Shown: piece after piece, positions 51,986-60,401 of the stretch
How the letters are laid out: each line of letters opens with the position of its first letter
Position numbering within the stretch: the stretch's first letter is position 1
NCBI RefSeq assembly: GCF_900188105.1
Contig: NZ_FZNP01000013.1
Location: forward strand, 62,001-126,000
DNA: 64,000 nucleotides
Source: Actinomadura mexicana
GTDB lineage: Bacteria; Actinomycetota; Actinomycetes; Streptosporangiales; Streptosporangiaceae
Reading direction: 5' to 3'
Notes under the pieces: generated by a model
What the model was told of the DNA's origin: nothing
Seen by the model: only the letters and a program-made list of their open reading frames with translations
Databases searched by the model: none
Position numbers and translations under genes: made by a program

Positions 51986-52960
51986 TCAGCGTGAGTCCTC
52001 GTAGCGGGCGGCGACAGCGGCGGCGCGGTCGCGCAGCGAGGTGCGCAACCACTGCGGGGCGAGAACTTCCGCGCTGGTGGCGAGCTGCCACAGCGCCCAT
52101 ACCGCGTGCCTCGAATCCTGGAAGGTCACCTCCAGGCGCAGCCAGCCGTCGGCGGCGTCCTCCTCGGTGAGGACGGCCAGCGCGGTACCCACCAGTTCCT
52201 TCCGCCGCGCCGGGTGCACCCGAGCGAGAACGGCGACCTGGTCGCCGCCCGTCCGGAACCGCGTGCTGCGCTCTTGCCAGGCCCGGTCCAGATCGACCCG
52301 CTCTGTCCGCTGTGCGGGTTCGTCGAGTTCCTCGGCGGCCACGATCCGTGACAGCCGGTACGTACGGTCCGCGCCGGACCTCGTGGCCAGCAGGTAGCCC
52401 TGGCCGCGGACGGTGACCAGGCCGATCGGGTCCACCGTCCGCCACTTGGGGGTCTGGTCCATGGCCGCGTAGTGGATGCGCAGCTTGTGCCCGGCGAACA
52501 CCGCGCGCCTCACCTCGGCCACGACCGCGTCGGGCAGTTCTTCGGCGACCTGCCGGCGCGCGAGGAGGTCGGCCTCCGGATCGATGAGCAATCGCTGGGC
52601 AGCGTCGGCCGCGGTGTCCCGGTAGCTCGCGGGCAACGCGTCCACCACCTTGAGCATGGCCGAGGCGAGCGCCGAGCCGAGACCGAACGCCTGCGCGCCG
52701 CGCCGCGATCCGGCGACCAGCAGGGCGAGCGCCTCGTCGTGGTTCAGCCCGGTCAACTCGGTCCGGAAACCGGGCAGCAGTGCGAAGCCGCCGTGCCGAC
52801 CGCGTTCGGCGTAGACCGGGACACCGGCGGCGGACAGCGCCTCGATGTCGCGCAGCACGGTGCGCGTGGACACCTCCAGCTCGCGGGCCAGCGCCGTCGC
52901 GGACAGCCGACCGTGCCGGCGCAGCAACAGCACCAGCGAGACCAACCGGTCGGCACGCAT
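51986..52960 (-). CDS. DeoR/HTH_11-WYL-type regulator
   Basis: 324 aa. HTH: RLVSLVLLLRRHGRLSATAL, ARELEVSTRTVLRDIEALS; WYL domain AGHKLRIHYAAMDQTPKWRT, GYLLATRSGADRTYRLSRI; WCX tail. Paralogous to the regulator at 48612. Divergent from the RidA gene with a CACGACA dyad in the shared promoter, so it probably controls RidA and itself. Confidence 0.92.
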   Translation of the reverse strand: MRADRLVSLVLLLRRHGRLSATALARELEVSTRTVLRDIEALSAAGVPVYAERGRHGGFALLPGFRTELTGLNHDEALALLVAGSRRGAQAFGLGSALASAMLKVVDALPASYRDTAADAAQRLLIDPEADLLARRQVAEELPDAVVAEVRRAVFAGHKLRIHYAAMDQTPKWRTVDPIGLVTVRGQGYLLATRSGADRTYRLSRIVAAEELDEPAQRTERVDLDRAWQERSTRFRTGGDQVAVLARVHPARRKELVGTALAVLTEEDAADGWLRLEVTFQDSRHAVWALWQLATSAEVLAPQWLRTSLRDRAAAVAARYEDSR

Positions 52961-52979
52961 GCGAGGAACCTACCGAATA

Positions 52980-52998
52980 CACGACAAAGGATGTCGTG
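52980..52998. promoter_or_regulatory. Operator-like dyad CACGACA-N5-TGTCGTG
   Basis: A perfect 7-bp inverted repeat (52980-52986 and 52992-52998) with spacer AAGGA, 19 bp upstream of the WYL regulator's start and 93 bp before the RidA gene. The position overlaps the likely regulator promoter. Confidence 0.7.
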
Positions 52999-53091
52999 AT
53001 TCGTTGGGAGGCTCTCACCACGACGTCACAGCGCGGCTACTGAGCCGGCGGACGACGCACTGCCAACGAACCGGATGGAGCTGATACGGCA

Positions 53092-53487
53092 ATGGAGCGA
53101 ACGACGGTCAACCCGTGGACGTGGTCGGTGGACCTCGGCTACAACCAGGGCGAGGTCGCCTCCGGGCACACCCGGACCCTGTACTGCTCAGGACAGACCG
53201 CGATGAGCGCGGACGGCGAGCCGCAGCACGCCGGCGACATGGCGGCGCAGCTGGCACTGAGCATCGACAACCTGGAAGCCGTGCTCGGCGAGGCCGGCAT
53301 GTCCCTGGTGGACCTCGTCCGCCTCAACGTCTACACCACCGACGTCGACCTGCTCTTCCAACACTACGGCGTCCTTGCGGGTCGGCTGGGCGCGGCCGGA
53401 GTGGCGACGAGCACCACGATGCTGGGAGTGACCCGCCTGGCGATCCCCACCCTGATGGTCGAACTCGAAGGAACCGCCGTAGCCTGA
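53092..53487 (+). CDS. RidA/YjgF-family protein
   Basis: 131 aa. Rid fold with YNQGEVASGHTRTLYCSGQT, AGDMAAQLALSIDNLEAVLG, LVDLVRLNVYTTDV and a C-terminal RLAIPTLMVELEGTAV. The usual catalytic Arg of RidA (R-x-x-x in VARLPRGALVE) is not evident; LAIPTLMVE replaces it, which places it in an imine-deaminase-negative Rid group. Function unknown. Confidence 0.9.
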   Translation: MERTTVNPWTWSVDLGYNQGEVASGHTRTLYCSGQTAMSADGEPQHAGDMAAQLALSIDNLEAVLGEAGMSLVDLVRLNVYTTDVDLLFQHYGVLAGRLGAAGVATSTTMLGVTRLAIPTLMVELEGTAVA

Positions 53488-53568
53488 CGCGACCTCGCCG
53501 CCCCTGCGCCATTGCCTCTGACGGCTGAACTTCTCGGCGCTCCGCCGGGCATGGGGATCCGGTAGGAG

Positions 53569-53605
53569 AAGAGCGCCGGGCCCCGTTGAGGGGTCCGGCG
53601 CTCTT
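53569..53605. terminator. Bidirectional terminator hairpin
   Basis: AAGAGCGCCGG (53569-53579) pairs with CCGGCGCTCTT (53595-53605); the stem continues through a G-U pair and CCCC/GGGG to the loop GTTGA. It ends with T-rich flanks on both sides and lies between the convergent RidA and DUF1579 genes. Confidence 0.85.
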
Positions 53606-53623
53606 GGAGTTGTTCGCGGGGTG

Positions 53624-54094
53624 TCAGATGCGGGTCATCGTGGACTTGTAGCCGCCGCCGCCCGGGTAGACCCACTCGCCGGTGAGGGAGGAGCCGTCAG
53701 GGCTGAACGTGCCTTCGAAGTAGGCGGGGCCGCCCTTCGCGCCGCCCCAGATGGTCAGCTTGTCGCCGGTCAGCTCGTAGACGTAGTCGAAGGTGTTGCC
53801 GAACGAGTCGTAGTACCGCGACATCACGTCCTCGCCGGGGGGCTCGCCGAACGGGCGCAGGTTGCCGATCACTTCGATGCCGGTGACGGGCTCGCCGAAC
53901 TGGGTGAGGTCGACGTGCTGGAGCAGGAAGTAGCGGCCGGGCATCCACTCGTAGCGCACGGTCCCCTCGGCGCCCCCGGTGACCTTCCAGGTGCCGACCA
54001 GGCGGTCGAGGGCCTGCACTTCGGCACTCGGCCGGTCGGTCTCGTCCGGGATGGTCTCGTTCAGGGTGGTCTCGTGCGGGGTGGTCTCGGACAT
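53624..54094 (-). CDS. DUF1579-type lipocalin-like protein
   Basis: 156 aa from the ATG at 54094 (GGAGG 6 nt upstream). AEVQALDRLVGTWKVTGGAE, YEWMPGRYFLLQHVD and SPDGSSLTGEWVYPGGGGY follow the DUF1579 beta-barrel pattern (LDxLVGTW...G). The N-terminus is a Thr/Glu-rich stretch. No signal peptide. Function not established. A CATCAC dyad lies upstream. Confidence 0.88.
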   Translation of the reverse strand: MSETTPHETTLNETIPDETDRPSAEVQALDRLVGTWKVTGGAEGTVRYEWMPGRYFLLQHVDLTQFGEPVTGIEVIGNLRPFGEPPGEDVMSRYYDSFGNTFDYVYELTGDKLTIWGGAKGGPAYFEGTFSPDGSSLTGEWVYPGGGGYKSTMTRI

Positions 54095-54152
54095 CACGTC
54101 CTCCTCTGTGTGGGTGTTCGCCGGTACCTCGGAGCGGCTGGACGCTGTCGGA

Positions 54153-54170
54153 CATCACGTTGGTGTGATG
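54153..54170. promoter_or_regulatory. Operator-like dyad CATCAC-N6-GTGATG
   Basis: Perfect 6-bp arms at 54153-54158 and 54165-54170, between the divergently placed DUF1579 gene (58 bp away) and the DUF6069-like pseudogene. No regulator is adjacent; the ArsR gene 1.4 kb downstream is a candidate without direct support. Confidence 0.5.
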
Positions 54171-54249
54171 TAGGTCACTCGGCGATGGGGTCGAGATCGC
54201 GGACGCGGTCCCGAGGTAGCGGCGAGACCCCATCGAGGAGGAGGATTCC

Positions 54250-54481
54250 ATGGCCACCGCCATCGCCCCCACGGCCCCCGGCGTCCGCCGGACGTCCCGC
54301 ACGCTGGTCGCCGCCGGGCTGCTGCCGAGGCGTGCTGAACGGCGCCGCCGCGCTCGTCCTGCTGGTGCCCATGTCACCGGATCACATGAGCCTTCAGATC
54401 GCGCTGAACGGCGTGGTCGCCTTCACCTGGACGACCGTCGTCGGGCTCGTCCTGCGCCGCCGGGACATACACCCCGGCTGA
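54250..54481 (+). pseudogene. Truncated, frameshifted DUF6069-like membrane protein
   Basis: The ATG at 54250 opens TAPGVRRTSRTLVAAGLL, then the frame must change near 54322 to continue into GVLNGAAALVLLVPMSPDHM, LQIALNGVVAFTWTTVVGLV, LRRRDIHPG and TGA at 54479-54481. DUF6069-type proteins have four membrane helices and about 130 residues; here about half is missing. One internal deletion explains both size and frame. The neighbouring chimera also arose by deletion. Confidence 0.65.
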
Positions 54482-54539
54482 CGTGGCTATACAGCGGGAA
54501 CCCGGCCCGCGCACCGTGGAGACCGAAGGGAGCATCGTC

Positions 54540-55442
54540 ATGAAGTACCTGCTGCTCAGCTACACCCTTGCCGCCGCCTGGGACGCCGCGACCGCCGGCG
54601 CTCCGTCGGAGGAGGCGCTCGCCGCGTTCGCCGAGTACCAGAAGTTCGAGCAGGAGCTCACCGAGACCGGCGAGTTCGTCGCCAGCGAGGGTCTCGGCCA
54701 CCCGGTGGTCAGCACTACCGTCCGCAGGGCGGCGGACGGCGTGGTCGCCACCGACGGGCCGTTCGCCGAGCTCAAGGAGGTCCTGGCCAGCTTCGCCGTG
54801 CGTGAACTCGCCCGCGTCGACCTGACCCGGGAGGCGATCCGGCTGACCCGCATGCTCCACGCCGCGCTCCCCGACGACGCCGAGGCGACGAGCCTGCTGG
54901 CGCTGATGCTGCTCACCGATTCCCGGCGCCACGCGCGCACCGGCGCCGACCGCGAACTGGTGCCGCTGGACGAGCAGGACCGCACGCGCTGGGACCCCGA
55001 CCTGATCCGTGCGGGCACCGAGCTGATCGACAGCGTCTGGAACCGCGGCGCGGCGGGCCCGTACCGGCTCCAGGCGGCCATCGCGGCCGTGCACGCGGCG
55101 GCCGCGTCGCCGGAGGAGACCGACTGGCCGCAGATCGCGATGCTGTACCTGTGGCTCGAACGCCTCACCCCCACCGCGCCGATCCGGCTCAGCCGCGTGG
55201 TGGCGGTCGCCCAGGCGTACGGGCCGGCCCGGGGCCTGGCCCTACTGGACGACCTCAACACCCGGCATCACCTGGACCTGGATCCCCTCACCCGGCAACG
55301 CGAGCGCGCGGTGCGCGCCCATCTCCTGCAGATGACCGGCGACACCGCCTCCGCCGCCGACCTGTACCGCCAGGCGGCCGCCCTGACCGGCAACCAGGTC
55401 GAGCAGCGCTACCTGCTCGGCAAGGCCGCCCGCCTCGGCTGA
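54540..55442 (+). CDS. Chimeric gene: YCII N-terminus fused to the DUF6596 end of an ECF sigma factor
   Basis: 300 aa from the ATG at 54540 (GAAGGGAGC upstream). Residues 1-95 are YCII (MKYLLLSYTLAAAWD, VATDGPFAELKEVLASFAV). From about residue 97 it reads VDLTREAIRLTRMLHAALPD, AEATSLLALMLLTDSRRHAR, GPYRLQAAIAAVHAAA, PIRLSRVVAVAQAYGP: the C-terminal DUF6596 helical domain of SigJ-like ECF sigma factors. Sigma-2 and sigma-4 regions are absent. YCII and this kind of sigma factor are normally adjacent genes, so a deletion of about 600-700 bp fused them in frame. Confidence 0.85.
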   Translation: MKYLLLSYTLAAAWDAATAGAPSEEALAAFAEYQKFEQELTETGEFVASEGLGHPVVSTTVRRAADGVVATDGPFAELKEVLASFAVRELARVDLTREAIRLTRMLHAALPDDAEATSLLALMLLTDSRRHARTGADRELVPLDEQDRTRWDPDLIRAGTELIDSVWNRGAAGPYRLQAAIAAVHAAAASPEETDWPQIAMLYLWLERLTPTAPIRLSRVVAVAQAYGPARGLALLDDLNTRHHLDLDPLTRQRERAVRAHLLQMTGDTASAADLYRQAAALTGNQVEQRYLLGKAARLG

Positions 55443-55537
55443 CCGCACCGCTCGGCCGCACCCGTCTGACCGCACCGTCCGGCCGCACCGTCCGGCCGTT
55501 GCGGGAGCAGGCGGCCGCGGGCCCGACGGGGCGACTG

Positions 55538-55551
55538 GATATCGAGATATC
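55538..55551. promoter_or_regulatory. ArsR operator candidate 1: GATAT-CGAG-ATATC
   Basis: AT-rich dyad 36 bp upstream of the ArsR start. It contains ATCGAGATAT, which recurs before the oxidoreductase gene at 55928-55937. Confidence 0.7.
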
Positions 55552-55587
55552 GTGGTCTGTCGGTCCGACTGGTGAGGGAGATGGCGG

Positions 55588-55920
55588 ATGGCCGCGGCGG
55601 CGGGATTGGGCTCGGAAGAACTGATCGAGGTCTTCAAGGCCCTCGGCAACCCGGCCCGTCTGCAGATCATGCAGTGGCTGAGGGACCCCGAGAAGCACTT
55701 CGGCGAGTGGGAGCCGATCGCGGACCGCCAGGCGGTCGGCGTGTGCGTCACGCACATCCAGGCGAAGGCGGGGCTCGCCCAGTCGACCGTCTCCAGCTAC
55801 ATGAGCACGCTCGAACGGGCCGGGCTCGTGCGTCCCACCCGGGTGGGCAAGTGGACGCACTACCGGCGGGACGAGGAGCGGCTGGCGCGACTGGCGGAGG
55901 CGCTCGCCGTCACCATCTGA
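55588..55920 (+). CDS. ArsR-family regulator
   Basis: 110 aa. Winged HTH: LIEVFKALGNPARLQIMQWL, VCVTHIQAKAGLAQSTVSSY, MSTLERAGLVRPTRVGKWTHY. An extra loop (EKHFGEWEPIADRQAVGVC) with one Cys lies before the recognition helix, no CxC metal site; this form is typical of regulators of quinone-reductase-like genes and probably senses a thiol-reactive compound. It precedes the oxidoreductase by 34 bp, with an operator copy before each. Confidence 0.92.
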   Translation: MAAAAGLGSEELIEVFKALGNPARLQIMQWLRDPEKHFGEWEPIADRQAVGVCVTHIQAKAGLAQSTVSSYMSTLERAGLVRPTRVGKWTHYRRDEERLARLAEALAVTI

Positions 55921-55927
55921 TTGACGA

Positions 55928-55947
55928 ATCGAGATATGTCGATATGA
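55928..55947. promoter_or_regulatory. ArsR operator candidate 2
   Basis: ATCGAGATATGTCGATATGA holds the same ATCGAGATAT element as the site at 55541-55550 plus a dyad ATAT-GTCG-ATAT. It sits in the 34-bp gap before the oxidoreductase, suggesting a second, separately controlled start. Confidence 0.65.
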
Positions 55948-55954
55948 TCTCCTC

Positions 55955-56620
55955 ATGCCGACCCTGGACACCGCTCCCGTGGCCCTGATCGTCCACGCCC
56001 ACCCCGAGCCCCGCTCGTTCAGCACCGCCCAGATGACCACTGCGGCCCAGGCCCTGCGGGACGCCGGGTACCGCGTCGACGTCCTCGACCTCTACTCCGA
56101 GGCATGGTCCCCGGCCCTTGCCCGCGACGACTTCGCGTCGGTGGAGGGCCACTTCAAGCCGCAGGCCGAGCAGATGCGCGCGGTCGAGGACGGGACGCTC
56201 GACGCGACCGTCCGGGCCCACCTTGATCGCCTGCTGGCCGCCGACCTGCTGGTGCTGTCGTTCCCGATGTGGTGGTTCTCGCTGCCCGCCATCCTCAAGG
56301 GCTGGGTGGACCGGGTCTTCGCCATGGGCGCGGTCTTCGGCGGAAAGTACGGCCTCTTCGGCGACGCGGCGCTCGCCGGGAAGCGGGCGATGCTGCTGTT
56401 CACGACCGGCGGAGCCTGCGAGTCGTTCCAGCCTGGCGGCGCCTTCGGCCCCATGAACGACTTCCTGTTCCACATCCATCGCGGAATGCTGGAGTTCGTC
56501 GGCTACCAGGTGCTCGACCCCGTGGTCACCTACGGCCCGGCCCACATGACCGACCGGGAGCGAGCAGCGGCGCTGGAGACCGTCAGGGAGTCCATCGCGC
56601 TCAACTCGCCGCGGCCCTGA
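55955..56620 (+). CDS. NAD(P)H-quinone oxidoreductase, flavodoxin-like (NQO1/MdaB type)
   Basis: 221 aa. Flavodoxin-2 fold: ALIVHAHPEPRSFSTAQMTT (FMN/FAD phosphate loop), LVLSFPMWWFSLPAILKGWV and RVFAMGAVFGG, LLFTTGGACESFQPGG. Two-electron reduction of quinones or similar electrophiles at the expense of NAD(P)H. Presumably induced through the upstream ArsR. Confidence 0.92.
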   Translation: MPTLDTAPVALIVHAHPEPRSFSTAQMTTAAQALRDAGYRVDVLDLYSEAWSPALARDDFASVEGHFKPQAEQMRAVEDGTLDATVRAHLDRLLAADLLVLSFPMWWFSLPAILKGWVDRVFAMGAVFGGKYGLFGDAALAGKRAMLLFTTGGACESFQPGGAFGPMNDFLFHIHRGMLEFVGYQVLDPVVTYGPAHMTDRERAAALETVRESIALNSPRP

Positions 56621-56825
56621 ACCTGAAGCGGCGGCACGCGGACGTGCGCGTGAACCGGATGAAGGAGCAACTGGAGACCGGGCGGCTGGTGGTCCGCGCC
56701 CTCGCGGCGCGACCGCGGCTGAGATAAAGCGCTTTCACTCGCTGAGATCTTGCGTATTCTCCTCGTGACCTCTGGGCACGGCGACGGGAAGGACGCGTGA
56801 TGAGCGGACGCGGGGGCGGGGCGCG
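56621..56825. other. Intergenic spacer with promoter-like AT patch
   Basis: 205 bp. GAGATAAAGCGCTTTCACTC near 56722-56741 includes the palindrome AAAGCGCTTT, and CTTGCG...TATTCT follows (56747-56760), a possible promoter of the next gene. No other feature is visible. Confidence 0.35.
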
Positions 56826-57680
56826 GTGAATCCCTACGGAGGAGGGCAGGCGCCGGGACCGGGGTGGCAGCCCGGACCGCCGCCGCAGGGCCCGTGGCAG
56901 CCGCCGCAGGGCCCTTGGCAGCCCGCTCGGCCGCGCCGGTTGACCTTCGGACGTCTCTTCAACCCGTTCGCCGTGGGGCGTGCGGTGTTCACGCCGTCCC
57001 GGCCGGACCGTGTGCACGACCCGGCGGTGAAGACGGTGCAGGTCTGGCGAACGATCGTCGGCCTGGTCGCCGTCACGTGGATGCTGCTCTCCTCTGGGCT
57101 GGCATCGGACGCCGACGCCGTGATCGACGACCGCTTCGCCCAGATCCGCACCACCCTCATCACGCTGGCGGTGACCTTCCCGATCGCCGTCGCCGTCTTC
57201 ATCGCGGCGGCCCGCCCGCCCAACCGGAGCCTCTTCCTGCGCCGCGCCGCCAAGCCCGCCGGGGCGCTGCTCGCGCTGTTCCTCACGCTCGGCACGCCGA
57301 GACTGATCACGGGGCGGGGCTGGGTGACCGAGGACACGAACTGGACGGCGTCACCGGGGCGGGTGGTCCTGCTGTTCGCGATCGGCGCCTTCCTGCTGTG
57401 GCTCGCCCCCTTCGGCCTCTACGGCATCGCGCAGTCGCTCGTGCACGTCTTCCGGACGGCGGACCTCCACGAGACCGTTCCACCGCTGCTCGCGACACTG
57501 CTCGTCTGGGAGGTCGCCCTCTTCGACGTGTTCCGGGGCGCCTACGACAGCGTCCCGTTCGGGGTACGGGTGGCCTTCATCCTGGGAGCCCCGCTGTCCG
57601 TCACCGCTGTGGCGATGTGGGAGTTGCGGCGGCTGCGCACGCGGCACGGCATCACCCTGCGTGGAGCGCTGCGCCGCTGA
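56826..57680 (+). CDS. Membrane protein with Pro/Gly/Gln-rich N-terminus
   Basis: 284 aa from the GTG at 56826. Residues 1-37 are low-complexity (GPPPQGPWQPPQGPWQP repeats), then a short amphipathic domain and about five membrane helices (TIVGLVAVTWMLLSSGL, TLITLAVTFPIAVAVFIAA, FAIGAFLLWLAPFGLYGI). Such N-termini are frequent in actinomycete envelope proteins of unknown function. I do not recognise the family. It may be in an operon with the next gene (198-bp gap). Confidence 0.75.
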   Translation: MNPYGGGQAPGPGWQPGPPPQGPWQPPQGPWQPARPRRLTFGRLFNPFAVGRAVFTPSRPDRVHDPAVKTVQVWRTIVGLVAVTWMLLSSGLASDADAVIDDRFAQIRTTLITLAVTFPIAVAVFIAAARPPNRSLFLRRAAKPAGALLALFLTLGTPRLITGRGWVTEDTNWTASPGRVVLLFAIGAFLLWLAPFGLYGIAQSLVHVFRTADLHETVPPLLATLLVWEVALFDVFRGAYDSVPFGVRVAFILGAPLSVTAVAMWELRRLRTRHGITLRGALRR

Positions 57681-57878
57681 GACGCCGCGCAGGGTGACCT
57701 GCGGCGCAGCCGGGCGAGCCGGCCGGAGCCGAGCTTCGCGGAGAAGCCGTTCAGCACCTTCCCGAACCGGTGGCCTGTGCGGATGCCCTCCTTGGAGACG
57801 GTCTCGCCGACCGAGACTCCGAGCGCGAACCATCGTCGATCATTCGACGGCGATGTTGGGAGAGGGGCGATACGAAGG

Positions 57879-59543
57879 ATGAGACACGAGAACTACGGCC
57901 GCCTTCTACGGCTCGCCTACCTGACGCTTGACGACGGTGACCACCCGCTCTCGCGCGCTCGCCGGGCCGTCGCCAGGGCCATGCGGACGCGGCGCGGCGG
58001 CTATCCGGCCATGCGGGCGCGACTCGTCGCGATCCTGCTCACAGACCCGCCGACCGGGCGGCATCGGCTGAACGGTCTCCTCTTCGAACCCGCGCGGATC
58101 GGGCCTGGCCCCGTCCGGGCGGCTCTGCTGGAATTCCCGCGGCACGAGCGGCTCGCCTACCTGCTGGGCCGGGACGGTCTCACCGCTCCCGAGACCGTCG
58201 CGGAGCTGAGCGTCCATGTCCCGGTCGACTTCGGGGACGTGGACCGGATCATCGGCGCCGTGGACGACCGGACCGGCATGGACGAGGTCGCGCAGCGGGC
58301 CGAGATCGAGGCGTTCGACCCCGACCTCGTGCGGCTGCGCCCGCCGCCCGCCGTCCCGCCCGCAGGGCGCGCCGCCGTGGCGGGCGTGGTCGCGGTGGTG
58401 CTGCTGGCGGTCGCCGGGACCGCCCTGACCGGGGAGGACGAGCGCCACGGCGCACCCGCTCTGATCAGTGCGAGTACGTGGCAGGCGAGCGACGCGCCCA
58501 CCGTCGACGTGTGGCCCTCCCAGGGCGGGCTGCTCCACGACGCGAAGCTGCTGCGGCGGGCCGCTGATGCCTGGCGGAACGACCGCCGCGATCCGCCGCT
58601 CGGCCGCGTCGCCGTCCTGTACGCCGGGCCGGTGGACGGGGCGTCCCTGGTCGTGCTGCGCGACTCCCCCGGACCGCGGGACACGCCCAGCGTGGCGCAG
58701 TACTTCGAGCGGCGGCTGTCGCGGGGCGTGGAGTCGGTCCGCAAGCTCGTCACGAACGCGGGGCAGCTCGTCATGGTGGGCATGACGTGGCGCTACCTCG
58801 TTCCGCCATGGCTGCGGGACGTGCGGGCGGCGGTTCCGTCCGGGCGGTCTCCGGACTGGCAGCCGGTGGCCGTCCGGGACGGGCTGACCGCTCCGCTGCC
58901 GTGGCAGTGGTTCACCCCGCGCTGCCAGAACTATGTGGTGTTCCAGATGACGTCCGGGACGCAGACGGTCACCCAGCTCGCCTCGAACGATCCGCGGTCC
59001 GCGGCGCCGAGCGTGTGGTTCCGGGACCCGCCGGAGCGGGGGAGACGGTCCGAGTGGGCGGCGTTGAACGCGGTCGCCTGCGCAGGGGCGGCGACGCTGA
59101 GCGAGTCGGGCGACCTGCGGCTCGGGCGGCTCTGGAGCGGCGACCTGCCCGACGGCGGCGGCCGGGCGACCCTGCTGACGGTGGACGCGTCCTCGCCGTC
59201 GGGTGCCCCGGGCGGCTCGCTCCTGATCTCCGAGGACGGGCAGGCGCTGTCCGAGCGGGGCGGGACGAACAGCGACCATGCCTCGTCCAGCTGGACGGAG
59301 GCCGCCGCCGTGTGGTGGCGGTCCCCCCGGCGCTGGCATCTGGTGGCCGCGGCCGGGCCGGGCGTCGCGCGGCTGAAGTCGGTCGGTGAGCTCGGCTCCC
59401 ACGAGACCGCGGCGGACCGGCGGGGCGGGGCTCCCCTGCTCGTGGTGCCGGGCCCGCGCTCCGGCGCCGCGGCCCGCCTGCCGGTCGTCCAGGTCGTGGC
59501 GTACGAGCCGGACGGAGACCGCACGGTCGTCACCCCTCGGTGA
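57879..59543 (+). CDS. Single-pass membrane protein with sigma-like N-terminal helices, unknown function
   Basis: 554 aa from the ATG at 57879. The cytoplasmic N-terminal ~165 residues are helical (YGRLLRLAYLTLDDGDHPLS, VRAALLEFPRHERLAYLLGRDG), reminiscent of sigma region 4-like segments in size and Arg content, without a clear HTH. One membrane helix (AVAGVVAVVLLAVAGTAL) follows and an extracytoplasmic domain of ~350 residues with repeated beta strands, ending VVQVVAYEPDGDRTVV. The architecture suggests signal transduction across the membrane. A 1.5-kb antisense ORF is a shadow. Confidence 0.75.
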   Translation: MRHENYGRLLRLAYLTLDDGDHPLSRARRAVARAMRTRRGGYPAMRARLVAILLTDPPTGRHRLNGLLFEPARIGPGPVRAALLEFPRHERLAYLLGRDGLTAPETVAELSVHVPVDFGDVDRIIGAVDDRTGMDEVAQRAEIEAFDPDLVRLRPPPAVPPAGRAAVAGVVAVVLLAVAGTALTGEDERHGAPALISASTWQASDAPTVDVWPSQGGLLHDAKLLRRAADAWRNDRRDPPLGRVAVLYAGPVDGASLVVLRDSPGPRDTPSVAQYFERRLSRGVESVRKLVTNAGQLVMVGMTWRYLVPPWLRDVRAAVPSGRSPDWQPVAVRDGLTAPLPWQWFTPRCQNYVVFQMTSGTQTVTQLASNDPRSAAPSVWFRDPPERGRRSEWAALNAVACAGAATLSESGDLRLGRLWSGDLPDGGGRATLLTVDASSPSGAPGGSLLISEDGQALSERGGTNSDHASSSWTEAAAVWWRSPRRWHLVAAAGPGVARLKSVGELGSHETAADRRGGAPLLVVPGPRSGAAARLPVVQVVAYEPDGDRTVVTPR

Positions 59544-59561
59544 CCGGCCCCGGAGCGCCGG

Positions 59562-60401
59562 TCACCTGAGGTTGGCGGTGAGGGTCCCCTCGGCGCCGAA
59601 GAGCTTTTCGCGCCAGCGTTCCAGCAGGTCGGTGCTGTCGAAGTCGTCCGGGTGGAAGCCGGGCTCGTTGTAGGCGCGCAGGCGCCGGATCACCTCGCGC
59701 CCGAGGAACGGCGAGTGCCGGAGCGCGGCGAGGCTGCGGAGCAGCCGCCCCGGACGGTAGGTGGCGGGGTCGCCCAGCAGCGAGACGAACGTGCCGGTGA
59801 CCATGAGGAACAGGAATCCGGCGCTGATGAACCGCATGGTCCGGATGCGTGTGCGCTCGGTGCCGCCGACGTGCCGGAAGACGTCGAACGCGACGGCCTT
59901 GTGCTCGGACTCCTCCAGCGCGTGCCACAGCAGGATCGACCGGACGCTGGTGTCGCCGAGCAGCTCCTGCGCGCGGGGGTCGGTGAGCAGGCACTCGGCC
60001 GCGGTCGCGGTGTAGTGCTCCAGCCCGGCGGTGAAGCCGAGGCGGACGATCGGCGGCAGGAAGCGGTCGGCGAGGCGGAGGTCGCGCCTGACGACGGCGG
60101 AGATCCGATGGGTCGGGTAGCCCATCGCGCGGAGCGTCCTGTTGAGGTGGTCGTGCTCGCGGCCGTGGACGACCTCCTGCCCGATGAAGCCGCGCACCTG
60201 CGCGGCGAGGTCCGGGTCGGTGATGCGGTCGCGGTAGTGCCGCACCGACCGGACGAAGAAGTCCTCGCCCGGCGGGAACGTCGCCGACAGCAGGGCCACG
60301 AGGTGGCTCATGACGAGGTCGCCGTCCACGTAGTGGCGGCGCAGGGACCCCTTCGGGTGGTCGAAGGCGACCCGGCGGGTCTGGATGGCGTGCTGGGTCA
60401 T
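59562..60401 (-). CDS. Metal-dependent hydrolase-like protein (PF10118 type)
   Basis: 279 aa. Helical protein with the acidic/His pattern EVVHGREHDHLN, GLEHYTATAAECLL and WHALEESEHKAVAFDVFRHVGG, which looks like a di-metal site built from E-x2-H repeats; this is the family annotated as metal-dependent hydrolase. Expected ligands are all present. The start overlaps the monooxygenase stop (ATGA), and this pair recurs in actinomycetes, suggesting a shared pathway, perhaps for steroid or lipid ketones. Confidence 0.88.
   Translation of the reverse strand: MTQHAIQTRRVAFDHPKGSLRRHYVDGDLVMSHLVALLSATFPPGEDFFVRSVRHYRDRITDPDLAAQVRGFIGQEVVHGREHDHLNRTLRAMGYPTHRISAVVRRDLRLADRFLPPIVRLGFTAGLEHYTATAAECLLTDPRAQELLGDTSVRSILLWHALEESEHKAVAFDVFRHVGGTERTRIRTMRFISAGFLFLMVTGTFVSLLGDPATYRPGRLLRSLAALRHSPFLGREVIRRLRAYNEPGFHPDDFDSTDLLERWREKLFGAEGTLTANLR

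Noticed and set aside
57906-59402. 498-codon minus-strand ORF opposite the 554-residue membrane protein
   Set aside because: The plus-strand product has a membrane helix, a sensible start and a ribosome site; the antisense product is Arg/Pro/His noise.
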